Below are positions 1 through 10,454 of a stretch of 30,625 bases of DNA, in pieces (the first letter of the stretch is position 1; the number at the start of each line of letters is the position of its first letter). The translations under genes were made by a program, and so were the position numbers. A model generated the notes under the pieces. The model had not been told where the DNA came from, did no database searches, and saw only the letters and a program-made list of their open reading frames with translations. The stretch spans positions 15,662-46,286 of the forward strand of contig MU657187.1 in NCBI GenBank assembly GCA_026770575.1, given 5' to 3'. This DNA comes from Pelagophyceae sp. CCMP2097. Its lineage: Eukaryota; Sar; Pelagophyceae.

Positions 1-221
1 CCCGCCGTCGCATAAGCCCACACGGTGTTCGCGAGGTTTTGCGGGGTGAACGTCGCGATCTTCTTTGGTGCTTCTGCGGCGACCGCCTCGAACAGCGCCG
101 GCGCCGCGACGCCCGCCGTCGCATAAGCCCACACGGTGTTCGCGAGGTGTTGCGGATTGAACGTCGCGATCTTTTTCGATGCCACGGCAGCGACCGCCGC
201 AAACAGCGCCGGCGCCTCGAC
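1..221. repeat. 111-bp tandem repeat coding for the 37-residue WAYATAG unit
   Basis: Positions 1-110 and 111-221 are near-identical direct copies. The first 36 bases of each (1-36, 111-146) are the same. The unit length is a multiple of three, so copy number can change without breaking the frame. The array continues beyond the left edge. Confidence 0.9.
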
Positions 222-863
222 GTTGCCAATCTTGGCGATGCCCCAGCACGCATTTGCGAGTCCCTGCGTGCTCCACTTGCTCGACTCGCTGATAATGCTC
301 GAAGTCGCGCGGTCCACCAACTTGTGCAAAAGCGGCTCAGATGACTTATCGAACGAGCGGCCGAGGACGCCGAGGCGATGGAACGACGTCGCGATGTTCA
401 TAAAGTCGTAGTCAGCGCCGTTGTCCTCGAAGAGCGCGAGGACGTCGCCGGCGGTCTCGGTCGAGACGAGCTGCTTGTTGAGCGCGATGGCCACTGCTCT
501 GCCAGTGTTGCCGGAGAGTTGTGGCCGATTCGTGGACGCCTTTCGCGGTGGCGCCGCGCTGGGAGCGAGCTCCACTACGATCTTGCGGCCGCCGACGGTC
601 GCGCCGTTCATGTCGTCGCGCACAGTCTCCAACTCTGCCGTCTCGACGGTCACGATGGCGACACCCTGGCCCTTTGCGCCGTCGAGTTTGACGCTTTTCA
701 CGTCGCAGAACGGCTCAAACGCCTTGAAGACGTCGTCCGCCGTGGCCTCCTTGGGCAGGTTGCGCACGACGAGCGCCGCCTCTGCCATTTGGCCGCGGGT
801 GGCGAACCAGCGGACCGGCGCGAAGCGGCGCGCCAGCGCCGTGCGAGGCCCGAGCGCGCGCAT
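1..863 (-). CDS. Organellar RRM and WAYATAG-repeat RNA-binding protein, 3' end outside window
   Basis: One open frame of 287 codons runs off the left edge. The first Met (863) opens an Arg-rich, acid-free leader (RRFAPVRWFATRGQ) typical of a mitochondrial presequence; a second Met 25 codons later directly precedes an RRM, with RNP2-like LVVRNLP (about residues 30-36) and RNP1-like KGQGVAIVTV (about 68-77). A linker follows. Then come 37-residue repeats of the form PALFxAVAAxxxKKIATFxPQxLANTVWAYATAG, the last two almost identical, preceded by a divergent one (GLANACWGIAKIG). Repeats of this kind are common in stramenopile and apicomplexan organellar RNA proteins (RAP/FASTK-like), so a role in organelle RNA processing or translation is inferred. 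No intron is needed in the visible part. The C-terminus, where a RAP domain might sit, lies outside the window. Confidence 0.75.
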   Translation of the reverse strand, partial: MRALGPRTALARRFAPVRWFATRGQMAEAALVVRNLPKEATADDVFKAFEPFCDVKSVKLDGAKGQGVAIVTVETAELETVRDDMNGATVGGRKIVVELAPSAAPPRKASTNRPQLSGNTGRAVAIALNKQLVSTETAGDVLALFEDNGADYDFMNIATSFHRLGVLGRSFDKSSEPLLHKLVDRATSSIISESSKWSTQGLANACWGIAKIGNVEAPALFAAVAAVASKKIATFNPQHLANTVWAYATAGVAAPALFEAVAAEAPKKIATFTPQNLANTVWAYATA

Positions 864-1467
864 GCCGTCGACGGCGTCCCGGGGCGTCGGACTGAGCGCC
901 GGGTAGGGCTCGAGGTCGCAGCCTTGAAGATCTTTCCTCGCAGTGTCGGACACTGCCCTCCACCAAAATCGTGACCCTTAAATGTAAACCGACGCGGGGT
1001 GGCTTCTTGGGGCTCGACGCGGGGCGGGCTGCGGCGTCGTCGCTCGAGAGGGCCGTGCCACGAATGCTCTCGAGCGACACGCCTGAGAGTCCGAGCTGCA
1101 CGACGAGCCTCAGTCTTCCGGATGCCGTGATGATTGCCGGTCCCCGCGCGACCCGGGCGCCTGGCCCTGGGCGAGTGGCCTCCGCACCCTGCACCCGCCG
1201 TGAAGCGCGGCATATACGGGTTGACAGACCTCGTCGAGCGCCACTCGCACTCGCGAGCAGCATCGTGGGTCCCTGGGAGCCAGTGCCGAGCCTCGTAAAA
1301 AGGGAAAATTAATTGCCCCGGTTGCAGCGCGGGGCGCGGGGCGGTCTCGCGCCGCATCGGCGGGCCGCGCGCCGCATCGGCGGCCGTGCTCGTGGTGTGC
1401 GGCCGCGTTCGTGGCGTCGGATGGCGTGCGGCATCCCGCGGACCTCCAAGGGGCGAAAGACGAATCT
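864..1467. other. Gap between two minus-strand genes
   Basis: This 604-bp stretch lies upstream of the RRM gene and downstream of the ATP-grasp stop. Several frames are open only because of high GC, and none resembles a known protein. A short AT-rich patch at 1300-1315 is the only compositional break and could mark a promoter or 3' end. Nothing firm is seen. Confidence 0.4.
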
Positions 1468-4127
1468 CTAAGCCGTCTTCGGCTTCATCTCCTTCGCCGC
1501 CTTTTCGCAGTAGCAAAAGTACTCGTGGATAAAGTCGACGTAGTTCGGCTCGTCGAACGTGCCTAGGCGAAGAGGGAAGCGAAGCGTGGGAAGGGGCAGT
1601 TGCAAAGCGTGGGAAGGGGCAGTTGCCAAGCGTGGCAAGGGGCCGTTGTGAAGCGTGGGAAGGGGCAGTTTGTGGAACGGACCTCGGAAAAAGTTGCATG
1701 ACAAGTTCACTTCCAACAGGCAAACGCCGTGGTCCTGCGACATGACAACATCCCACCCGGCGATCGGGACGCGCGGGTTCAGCTTCTCGTGCGCCTCCAG
1801 GGCCACGCCGACGGCGCGGTTGTAGAAATCCGGGAGGACCTAATAGGATTTGATTCCATAAAACCCTCGAGCCATCCTCGGCTCCGCGGCACTTACCGTG
1901 TCGGTGACCCGCTTGGCCGTGTCCGGGTGGTCGTGCGTGTCCGCCGGCGGCGCCCAGCGGACCTTGCCGAAAGGCCACATGTTCAGCAGGCCGAGCTGGT
2001 ACCTAGAAGGCCGCGTCCACTTGCCGCCTCGGCTCGAGGGCCCCGGCGCGCTTCAATCTCTCCGAGAGGACGCCGGCGCGCTTCAATCTCTCCGAGAGGA
2101 CGCCGGCGCGCTTCAATCTCTCCGAGAGGACGCCGGCGCGCGCCACTGCATGTTCGTCGTGCCGCGGCCGACCTTGCCGGACTTCATGTCCACGTCGAAG
2201 AGGATGGAGGAGTGGTCCGTCGAGGCGCCCGCGCGGCCGGCCCGGAAGACGCAGGACAGGGCCTGAGGAAGAGGCGTTTCGTGAGGCGTCTTCTTCATAA
2301 GTCGATCAAAAGCCCACCTCGATCTTGTCGTTGGACCGGTCGCCGGCGGGCATGCCGCGCCGCGACGACGTCATCACGCGGAACCTAGAAACAGTCATCA
2401 CGATGAGACCTCGTGAGTACGAGCGACGTGAACCTCAGGGAGGAGCAGAGGCCGTACGGGACCGCATAGGGGCCGGATTGGACCGCATAGGGTTCGCGGC
2501 GGACTGTCTCAGTGCCGTCTCAGTGCCGTTGGCTCCTCTAGACGTCGACGGGGACAGGCGGACCCATCCGTCAATCGGGCCGTCTCAGTCAATTGGGCCG
2601 TCTCCGCCCTCTAGACGCGCTCCGACGCCGGCCCTTGCGTCGACAGCGGCGCGTTGGCCGGCAGCATCTGGGCCACGTCTGCGCCGTTGGCCATGACCTA
2701 GCAAAGGTCCGTTGCAACGACAGACCTCTTTGCAACGACAGACGCACCTCTTGGATGATCCAGTCGCCACCTTCCAACGCATTCTTGTAAAAGTAAATGC
2801 CGAGGCCGCCCTCTTCGTTGATGTTCTTGATGCACAGCTTCTTCACCGGGAGGACCTGCGGAAATGCGTCTGGCGAACCCGGAAATGGAACGATAAGGCG
2901 TCTGGCGAAACAGAAAATGAAACATGTCAGGCAAAGTGAAGACCCCGCTCACCGGCGAGACGGCGACGCCGAGGCGGAGCCCCTTTTCGATAAAAGCCCA
3001 CTTGTTCTCCATGGCGTAGTCGTGCCAGCCGCCGTCTAATTGATTACGTCGAAAAAGGCGACGTTTAGAACGAATGCTCACCTGCCTCGCGCGTGACGAG
3101 CGAGTGCCACGCCGTCAACCTCGAATTGATGCGCCACAGGGAGAACCAGTCCTTGGGTGCCAGCAGCTGCTGCCGGTACGCCGCCGACGCTCGGTTGTAC
3201 AAAGTGGCCGTGTCCGGGTCCGCGCGGTACGCGTGCGCCACGCCGGCGACGAGGCAGAGGAGCGGGTACAGCGTCACCTGCAAGAAGGCTGTTTGGCCCC
3301 GGTCTCTTCTCGAACCCCCGCCCCACGCCTCCATAGACGGCCCCCGGTCTCTTTGCGGCGCCTTTTGGCGTCCTTTCGACGCGGCCTTTTTGCGAGAAAG
3401 AGCGCCGTCGCGTAGCGGTTGATGGCGAGGATGGAGAGAGCGATGCCCGTGCCTGCCGTTTTACTCGCGCGAGGCCAGTTTTCACTCGCGCGAGGCCAAG
3501 CCTCAACGACACTTTACACGCGGCTCACCCGGCACGGCCACGTTCTGGAAGTTGTCGCGGACGTCCTCGGCGTAGCTGGGCTTGCGGTAGTGCGGTTCCT
3601 ATGGGCGAGGTGCGGCGGCTGCCGGCCCGCGGAAGACGTCCCCAAAGCGACGGCCTATAGCAGCGACGGCCCCATCTCGAGGCGGCGGCCGGCCCATGTC
3701 GAGGCGGGCTTTTCGTGGGTTTGCGCCTTTGGCGGACGCGGGCGCGCGCGTGCCAGAGCTTGAGGGCGAGGACGAGGGAGAACACATGAACGTTCATACG
3801 CTTGCCATCTTCCAGGCCGGAAAAGAGCTTGCACTCCTTGAACGACCCGCCGTTGGCGTAGTACGCTAGCGCGCGGAGGTAGAGCAGCGTGTCGGAGATC
3901 ATCCTGGCGCGGGGCACGGCGTGTACGTGTGACGCTATCGCTCGCCAAAGGACTTTCCGAATTTCTGAGTCACTCGTGTTCCTTTTTGACCTCGTGGAAA
4001 TGCCGGGCCGCATCGCGCCGGCGACGGCGGCATGCCGGCGGGGCGGCCGGCGACGGACCGCCGCGAGCGGCGGGGCGGCGGCGAGGAGCCGGCGACGACA
4101 GGGGCGCGGAGGCAGGCTCAGGGTCAT
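1468..4127 (-). CDS. ATP-grasp enzyme (sugar-transfer-associated ATP-grasp-like), 11 exons
   Basis: Model (minus): 4127-3738, 3598-3536, 3277-3082, 3035-2953, 2855-2748, 2697-2639, 2384-2318, 2262-2147, 2002-1897, 1839-1683, 1562-1468; 1440 nt, 479 residues. The second half shows ATP-grasp features: VKKLCIKNINEEGGLGIYFY (glycine-rich loop strand), DWIIQE (nucleotide-binding hinge), LSTFRVMT (the NTxRxxT-like motif), ILFDVDMKSGKVG, and near the C-terminus AGWDVVMSQDHGVCLLEVN, with the Asp and Glu/Asn expected to bind Mg-ATP. This order fits the ATPgrasp_ST family, which joins an acid to an amine or similar group; the substrate is unknown. The N-terminal third (residues 1-130) is unassigned. 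Its start is the weakest point: internal Met codons or a first intron inside 3890-3970 are possible. The 2638/2637 junction would be a GC donor. The exon-2 donor (3535/3534) was chosen for phase over a stronger GTGAGC nearby. Confidence 0.75.
1582..1675. repeat. 23-bp tandem repeat, four copies, inside an intron
   Basis: Four adjacent copies of a 23-bp unit beginning AAGCGTGGGAAGGGGCAGTT fill most of the last intron of the ATP-grasp gene (1563-1682). Confidence 0.85.
2041..2140. repeat. 30-bp tandem repeat, three and a third copies, inside an intron
   Basis: Copies at 2041-2070, 2071-2100 and 2101-2130 differ by at most a base or two, and a partial fourth reaches 2140. They account for most of the 144-nt intron 2003-2146 of the ATP-grasp gene. 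Confidence 0.9.
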
Positions 4128-5016
4128 AGCGTGGGGTTGACCGGGCCGGCTTCATAAAGTGCAACGTCGCGCGGCCCGAGAGCACCCCTGCGCCCTCCCG
4201 GGCGCGCCGTTGCGGCGCACTCCAGGTCCGGCGAGACTCGACGCCTTTCTACAGCCTGCGCAAACGGAACCGGCCACCAATGCGGGCCTGCTGGAGAGGC
4301 ACCCCGAGAAGCCAAGGCCGTCGGAAACAGGGCGGGGCCACGGGCTGCGGCGGGGCCTCGCCAGCCATCTGCCTCGCCGGATCTCTCGGGGCCAGGAGCT
4401 TCCGAGTTGGAAAAGGTGTAGCACGTTCCCCCCGTAGATGCACGACCTCGGCGGCGGGGATCGAGTCGTGCCGAGCCGAGCCGCGCGCAGGCCTCGCATT
4501 GGGCCCTGCGCAGCCTTGCGTTGCGGCTGGTCACTTCCTTGAGGCGGGGCGGAAACGCGCGACTTCCTCCAAAAAGTGCAAAAGTCGTGCCCGCCGCTCG
4601 AGCCCTTCGTCAATTGATCAAGCACATCCTCGACGCCACCGATCACGGGTGGATGAATCACAACGCAGAATTGAGACGCCGAGACGGGGGCCCTTCTCCG
4701 ACTTGAAGAATGTTCCGACTCGGACGTCACTCGTGTGTACCGTAGTAGTTCCTCTGGCCGCGGGGGGGGCAGGCTTACGCGACGCGTGTCGTGGACGAGC
4801 AGGGCGTGGACGAGCAGAGTCAGACAAGGAGCCACAGAGACCGAACGGTTTCCAAGGGCAAAGGACGCCGCGCTCCGAGTAAGCGCACCTAGGCGTGGCG
4901 TAGAGACGACGAGTACGGTCCTATAGACGGGCGCGCTCTGCGTCTCTCGGGCGTCTCTCGAGCGTCTCGTCGAGCTCCCTGTAGACATCTCCTCCCGAAA
5001 GTAAAATTTGTTCCGA
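4128..5016. other. Intergenic region between divergent genes, unassigned frames
   Basis: Divergent starts flank this 0.9-kb stretch (ATP-grasp minus, LRR plus). Long frames exist on both strands. Two short stretches look protein-like but on opposite strands of the same DNA: VVIHPPVIGGVEDVLDQL (minus, about 4610-4680) and LIKHILDATDHGWMNHNAEL (plus, about 4610-4675). Either could be an upstream exon of its neighbour. I cannot choose between them. Confidence 0.4.
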
Positions 5017-6582
5017 ATGGGATTTCAAGAGGGAGGGACTGCCGGCCGCGGAAATCGGGAGCCTTTGTGCGGCGGGGCGCGACCTCGGATGGTACGCGGC
5101 GGAGGCTCCTGGGTAGAGGTTTGGTCGGCGAGGCGGAGTCGGTACTACTACTTTCACACCGGGACAAACGCCTCGCAGTGGACGGCACCTCCCGGCTGGG
5201 CGCGGCCGGGGCCGGCGGCGCGGCCGTCGGAGCGCCGGGTGCTCTCGGCGGCCCGCTTCTTCGTGGCGGACCTCGTCTCCGGCGAGATTGCGCAGTACCT
5301 CGACGGCGCGACGACGCTCTCGCTTATGGCCACGTGCCGCGCCGTCTCGGCCCAGATCGCGGCGCGCCTCACGATGCTCACGGGCGCGCGACGGACCGGC
5401 GTCGGCGCGCATGTCGTCGCGAAGCGCTCGCCGACCGACGAAGGGGCGCGCTTCGCCACGCCGCCGCAGGTCGACGACGACGACGACGCGACGTACGGCG
5501 AAAAGGTTCGGCGCGAAAAGGATATGATGCGGTTCCAGAGGAGCGTCCTCGACCTCACGCGCCGCTGCCCGCTGCTGACCACGGTCGTCCTCGACGGCGC
5601 GACCGCGGACGACTCCGCGATGATCGCGCTCGCCGACTGCCCAAGCCTTGAGATTCTCGACTTTGGTACGCACCGCTACTCGTCGGTCACCGACGTGGGC
5701 CTGCGCGCCATCGCGCGCTGCACGCGCCTCAGGGTGCTGCGCGCGTTCAACGCTCGTTACGGAGACACGCCCGTCACGGACGCGGGCGTCGTCGCGCTCG
5801 CCGAGTGCTGCCCGCGCCTCGTGTCGCTCGCACTCGGCTGTGCCGAGGTGACCGACTCCGCGTTCGTCGCGCTCGCCGAGCACTGCCCGGTCCTGGAGAC
5901 ACTCGACCTGTGCTCCTCGGGAAATAATTACCCTGGCAACTGCGGCGACCGCGGCTTGACCGCCGTGTGCGAGCGCTGCCCACGTCTCGTCGAGCTTTGC
6001 GTGAACGGGCTCTTCGTCAGTGGGCCGCAATTGGACTCGGTCCTCTTTACGTTCGTCGAGCGCTCTGGCTTGCGGCTCAGGGGGCTCGCGCTCGACGGAT
6101 TCTCGATCTCCGAGGCCACGATGGTCGCGATCGCCTCGAACTGCCCGGGCCTCAAGACGCTCCTGTTGTCGGGTACTGGTACATACCCTACAGACCGCGT
6201 GCTGGCCGAGCTCACGATCCACTGCACCGGCCTCGAGAAGCTCGGCCTGCACCAGTGCGTCGTCACCGATGTTGCCGTGGTCGCCCTCGTCAAAAGTCTG
6301 ACACGCCTCAAGTCGCTCGGCCTGGGTGTGGCATATGATGACTTCGACCACATAGACCCCACGCATGTCACCATCGACACGCTGGTTGCCATCACCAAGC
6401 ACTGCACTCTCCTCGAGGAGCTCTCCCTTCATATGTGGCCCGTCTCATTGGATGAACTCGACAATTTACACGCACGCTACCCGCGCCTGCGCATGGACCG
6501 ATGGCACCACAACCAAGACGAAACTTGGCCGTACTGCGTCCAACGTGCCGCCTACTATCGTGCGTCACTGTCACGGTCTTAA
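5017..6582 (+). CDS. WW domain, F-box-like and cysteine-type leucine-rich-repeat protein
   Basis: Single-exon frame of 521 residues from the ATG at 5017; the in-frame ATG at 5089 is an equally good start. A WW-like domain lies at residues 31-58 (SWVEVW...YYYFHTGTNASQW...PPGW, with both Trp and the following prolines). Residues 75-116 (VSGEIAQYLDGATTLSLMATC) look like a degenerate F-box helix bundle. From about residue 165 to the end run 10 or so leucine-rich repeats of the cysteine-containing AMN1/FBXL type, for example CPRLVSLALGCAEVTDSAFVALAEH. Such proteins usually present substrates to an SCF ubiquitin ligase; the WW domain would add recognition of proline-rich ligands. The absence of introns stands out among intron-rich neighbours. 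The taa stop at 6580-6582 is followed by an AT-rich trailer. Confidence 0.85.
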   Translation: MGFQEGGTAGRGNREPLCGGARPRMVRGGGSWVEVWSARRSRYYYFHTGTNASQWTAPPGWARPGPAARPSERRVLSAARFFVADLVSGEIAQYLDGATTLSLMATCRAVSAQIAARLTMLTGARRTGVGAHVVAKRSPTDEGARFATPPQVDDDDDATYGEKVRREKDMMRFQRSVLDLTRRCPLLTTVVLDGATADDSAMIALADCPSLEILDFGTHRYSSVTDVGLRAIARCTRLRVLRAFNARYGDTPVTDAGVVALAECCPRLVSLALGCAEVTDSAFVALAEHCPVLETLDLCSSGNNYPGNCGDRGLTAVCERCPRLVELCVNGLFVSGPQLDSVLFTFVERSGLRLRGLALDGFSISEATMVAIASNCPGLKTLLLSGTGTYPTDRVLAELTIHCTGLEKLGLHQCVVTDVAVVALVKSLTRLKSLGLGVAYDDFDHIDPTHVTIDTLVAITKHCTLLEELSLHMWPVSLDELDNLHARYPRLRMDRWHHNQDETWPYCVQRAAYYRASLSRS

Positions 6583-6879
6583 AATATGCTTGCTTGCTTA
6601 GAATCCCACCCTGGGTGGGGCTTTACACCGGAGGGCTTAGTTGTGTGGATGTATCGACTCAGCCATTGTGTGGATCCAGCCGCGGCGGCCCCGCCTGTTG
6701 GTTTGAGCAGCCTCGTTGGAGTCATACAATTGTAATAGAAGAAGAATCAACAAGTCTACTCGGAAACCCGCGTCGACATGTCGCCAAAATAGAGCGCCGT
6801 TAAACGGGCTGTCGTTCGTTGCGCGCAGCTGTGCAGCGCCGCCGCGCGTGCCCCCAGCGCCGCCGCGCTTCGCGGCAGC

Positions 6880-9600
6880 ATGGCGGACGAGCTCGAGGTC
6901 GTCGTCCGCGACATCTGCGCAGCCTGCGCCGGCCGCGGCGCGCGCGTGCCCGAAGCGCTCGCCGCGTTCGTCGCACGTAACGCGCCGCGTCCTTCTTCTC
7001 GCAAGAGGCGCGGCCGCGTCTCGACGTGCGCGCCGTATTAGGCAACATCCTGGAGAGCGATGCGCAGACGTACCCGCCGGATTCGCCTCTGGCCGCCGCG
7101 GAATTGGACTCGCTCGTTTCGGCGGCCGTGCACCGACTTTTGCAGCACGACGACCCCGCCCTGGAGACAATCAAGATGCAGGTCCGTCGTTTGGAAGCGG
7201 GGCGATTCGATGGCGATTCGTAGGTGGCCTTTGACAGCGCGTACGTGCGCCTCGACGCTGCCGTCGAGGCGACTCAGAAATCGCGGTCCGAGCTGCGGCG
7301 GAATCTCGTGCGCGGCATCGTGGCGGTCAAGCCGAAAGGCGCGGCGGACTTTGAGACGCTGACGGCGCTGTACCGCCAAATCTTCAACTTTTTGATCGAA
7401 ACGTCGAGGGGCGGCCAATCCTCCTTGCCTAAAAACCTCGGAGACAATGGCGACGACGCCGCGGCGACGCTGCGCGCCGCCGAGCGAGAAGTCGCCGCCG
7501 CGCTGGAATCCGTCCGGAACCGGCGTCTGGGATAAAGCCGAAAGGGCCAGGAAAGAGGCCCGCCACGCTTGCCGCGAGGTGGCGCATCTCGAATGCTGTC
7601 ATATGGTGGACGTAGGTGTTCCCGCGCATTGGGCTCAAGGCGTTTATGCTGCTTTCTTCGGAGGAGAAGCGCGCGCAGCTCGAAGAGCTGGCCCGGATCG
7701 TGACGGGGATTCGACTTTTTAACAGAGAAAGCGGCAAAGGTGCGTCGTGGACTGTCGCCTCTCGACTCGGTGCCTCTCGAGGACTCGGCTAGGTGGCGCC
7801 GGCCTCGCGCGCGTCGAGGATGCCGTCGTGGCCTCGTTGAACGACCTGCGCGCCGCACTCGATTCTGAGACGGCCGAGCTGCACCACTCGACGCAGCGAT
7901 ACCAAGAAACGCTCGTAAGAGAGACCATCGCGCTCCCAAAGCGAGAGTGCGAGACACGTAGGTGTACTGCCACCTGCGGCAGCCGCCGGGCGTGACGGCG
8001 GAAGCGCAGAAGCGATGGGGGTCGGAGCTGTGTAACCGCCGACAATATGCCGCTTACTTGACGTCGCTCTCAGAAGACGCCGCCTCCGCGCACCGCCGCG
8101 TCTCGGCGCACCGCCAACGCCTCTCGCTCGAGCTCGACGAGCTCCAGGCGCTGGTGCGTCTGCCGAGAGCGAGTCTTGTCTGATGTTGTCGTAGGTTGGG
8201 GGGCGGGCATCCGTGCCAAAAGAGCACGTTTATCCAAAGTTCGATGCCGTCGCCACGGCCTGGTTCGCTTTGGACGACGAGATGAGACTGGTCGAGTCGA
8301 GGATCCAGACGCTCAACGAGCTCCACGCCTTTGGCGACTCGTTTGTCGCGACGTGCGTTTACACCTTGTGCCGTGTCTCGGACCTCAAAACCCAAGCCGC
8401 AGGCTCGGCGCGCACAACGCCACGTACCGCAGCGCCTGCTTGGAGGCGCAGCAGAAGCGTAGCAACGGAGGGGCCGCTTCCGTGGCTGACGACGAGGCGC
8501 GTTGCCTCGTCGCGGTGTCGTTGCAAGGGCGCGGGCATGCGAGAGCTTTTCCAAACATAGGCGGAGATGGCCCTGGCCGTGACGCGCCACCTCGAGGAGC
8601 AGGCCGTCTCGGCGGCGCCGGCGGGGGCCACGGCCGGCGAAGCGCTTGAAGCCGCCTTTGAATCGGACTTTGCAGGCGTCTCTGCGACGGCCGTCTCCGC
8701 GCCCAAAGGCGGCGTTCCAGAAGTGCACAACCTCGAGGGTGGCCTCGAGGGCCTCGGTCTCCAAGGCGCCGGGTCCGCGCAAGGTCAAGGTGGTCCAGGC
8801 AGCAACGTGCCGGTGTTACTTTCGGTGGAAACGACACCAGAATTCCTCCAGCTCCCTCTCGAGTACCAGGGATTCTGCGGCTGGACGGTGGCCAAGCGGC
8901 ACGGCCTTTTGTTGCCGGGGAAGCCCGCGTTGGGGGTGGTCAAGTACAAGGGCGCGTCTTACGTCTTTGCCCATGCTGTGGCACTCCAGGCCTTTATGGA
9001 CCAAGCCGAATCTATTCGAGCCGGCGTGGTCTCCGCCGCCAAGGCGGCGCCGGAGTTGGTCCACCTTTTAAGGCTGGAACACGACTTCCCCGGGACCTCC
9101 ATTGCCAAGATTCTGGCCAAGTCGCACCGCACTTGCGCATCTTCCGCTTTACTTCATGCGCCGACGCAGATGGACGCGTCGACGGAGACGCCTCTTCATT
9201 TCGTGGAGCGGCACGTCGATCCCAAGTACGAGTGGAACGACTGGTCATTGAGGCGGCAAGCGCTCAAGATAACAAAGCTGAAGAAATGCACGCTCCGGCG
9301 CCCATCGACCGCCCCGACGAGTCCCGGGGGTCGACTACCGCCGTTTCAGCGGCCGATGCCCGCCTTTTAGGCCTCACGAGCTCTCAGCAAACGGATTCGT
9401 CGCAATATCGCCAAGCCGCGACGACGCAGGTCTACCTCCCCGTCGACGCCCGCGTCGAGGATTTGCGCGGGGACGGAGAGGCGCCAGCGGCAATGAATTT
9501 TGGGGGCCCCACAAAGGTCATTTTTAATGACCCCGCTTCCCATAGGCCATTTCTGGGACGCAGACGAGGCGCGACGCCGGCTGCGACCCGGAGTCGATGA
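6880..9600 (+). CDS. CFAP206: Cilia- and flagella-associated protein 206 (radial spoke RS2 region)
   Basis: Model: 6880-6976, 7042-7181, 7224-7511, 7616-7739, 7793-7914, 7962-8153, 8195-8352, 8403-8481, 8561-9320, 9371-9600. Family blocks appear in order: ALETIKMQ, LTALYRQIFNFLI, VFPRIGLKAFMLL, LEELARIVTGIRLFNRESGK, TLGAHN, LEYQGFCGWTVAKRHGLLLP, GKPALGVVKYKG, and YEWNDWSLRRQALKI near the end. In animals and ciliates this protein anchors radial spoke 2 and helps dock neighbouring structures, so it acts in the axoneme. Length is roughly 720 residues against about 620 in mammals; the excess is a low-complexity Gly/Ala-rich insert in exon 9. The C-terminus is uncertain: the frame stops at 9600, but removing a 29-nt GT-AG segment (9517-9545) would lead to a stop at 9650. 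The donor at 8481/8482 is also tentative. Confidence 0.9.
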
Positions 9601-9650
9601 TCAAGTCGGGGACCATCTTTGGCAACTTTTCCGTCCGCCTGCCCCCCTAA

Positions 9651-10454
9651 AACACCAATCGGCCGCCGCAATCCCGCAAACGAAGAAACGCATCGCAAAG
9701 TAACCCTCGAAGAAACCGCCTCCGGATTCTACTGGCCACCGCGGCAGCCGCCGCAGAGGAAGATGCCTAAAGGAGGAAGATGCCCAAACCAGAGTCTCGA
9801 GTCGTACGCCGGGCGTCGTCTCGAATCTCAAGTTTGACGCGACGAGTCGTCGAGTCCAAAGTTCGACGGTATTCGACGTTGCCGCGCAGCGCCCCTATTC
9901 TTTGTCGGCGGCGGGCGCTCGGTCTGGATCCGGGGATGCGACTTTTCTCGTGCGACGGGCCGCTCGTGAGGCGTGCGGAGAGCGACGTGGCGTTTGCGGA
10001 TACGTGGCCCGTCGCGGAGCGCCTTTTGCATCCGTGGACGCGGCAAAGGTACAAAATCCCTGCAAAAAGATCCCTGCGAAAGGGTCCCCGTGGCAAGGGC
10101 CCCTGCCTCTGCAAAGGTGAAAAGAACCTCATGACAAGGGCCCCTCGACACGAACCCAGTTACGAGGTCCAAAGTGACAAGCGTCCCGTGACACGTGCCA
10201 CATTTAGAGGTCCCCGTGACAAGATCCCTCTGCCAAGGTCCCTCTGCCAAGGTCCCCGTGCCAAGGTCCCCTGTGCCAAGGTCCCTGTGACGGGGTCCCC
10301 GTGATAAGATCACCGTGGAAAGGTCACTGTGACAAGGCCCCTATGACAAGAACCTTGTGACCCTTTGACTCGATCGCTGTAAGAAGAACCCAGTGACGAG
10401 GTGAGGATGGTCCCTTTGGACAGAGTGCAAGAGCCGGCTTTGTTACGTATCCCC
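9651..10454. other. Gap downstream of CFAP206, no supported gene
   Basis: About 0.8 kb between two convergent genes. The right half is a degenerate 14-bp array. In the left half a plus frame from 9780 is open but resembles nothing known. Frames that cross the array on both strands are products of the repeat. Confidence 0.5.
10050..10400. repeat. Degenerate 14-15-bp minisatellite (CAAGGTCCCYGTGA type)
   Basis: Roughly 20 copies with point changes and 1-bp length shifts. The clearest run is 10220-10340, where AAGGTCCCTCTGCC and AAGGTCCCCGTGCC follow one another directly. The same unit builds the array at 23120-23575. Confidence 0.85.

Noticed and set aside
698..1978. 426-codon minus-strand frame
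   Set aside because: It reads through introns and out-of-frame exons of two genes; the residues are compositional noise from high GC.
4921..6432. 503-codon minus-strand open frame opposite the LRR gene
   Set aside because: Its translation is Arg/Glu/His-rich complement of leucine-rich-repeat codons with no domain; the plus strand has clear WW and LRR motifs.
9517..9545. 29-nt intron near the end of CFAP206
   Set aside because: It fits GT-AG and phase, and leads to a protein-like end at 9650, but it is shorter than any other intron here; kept only as an alternative.
9828..10313. Minus-strand protein of DLVTGTLSQGP-type repeats (also at 22627-23304)
   Set aside because: The repeat peptide is just the translation of the 14-bp minisatellite; at 23 kb the array is clearly inside an ETF-QO intron.
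10050..10400. CRISPR-like array
   Set aside because: Units are 14-15 bp, directly adjacent and degenerate, with no spacers; the setting is a eukaryotic gene region.
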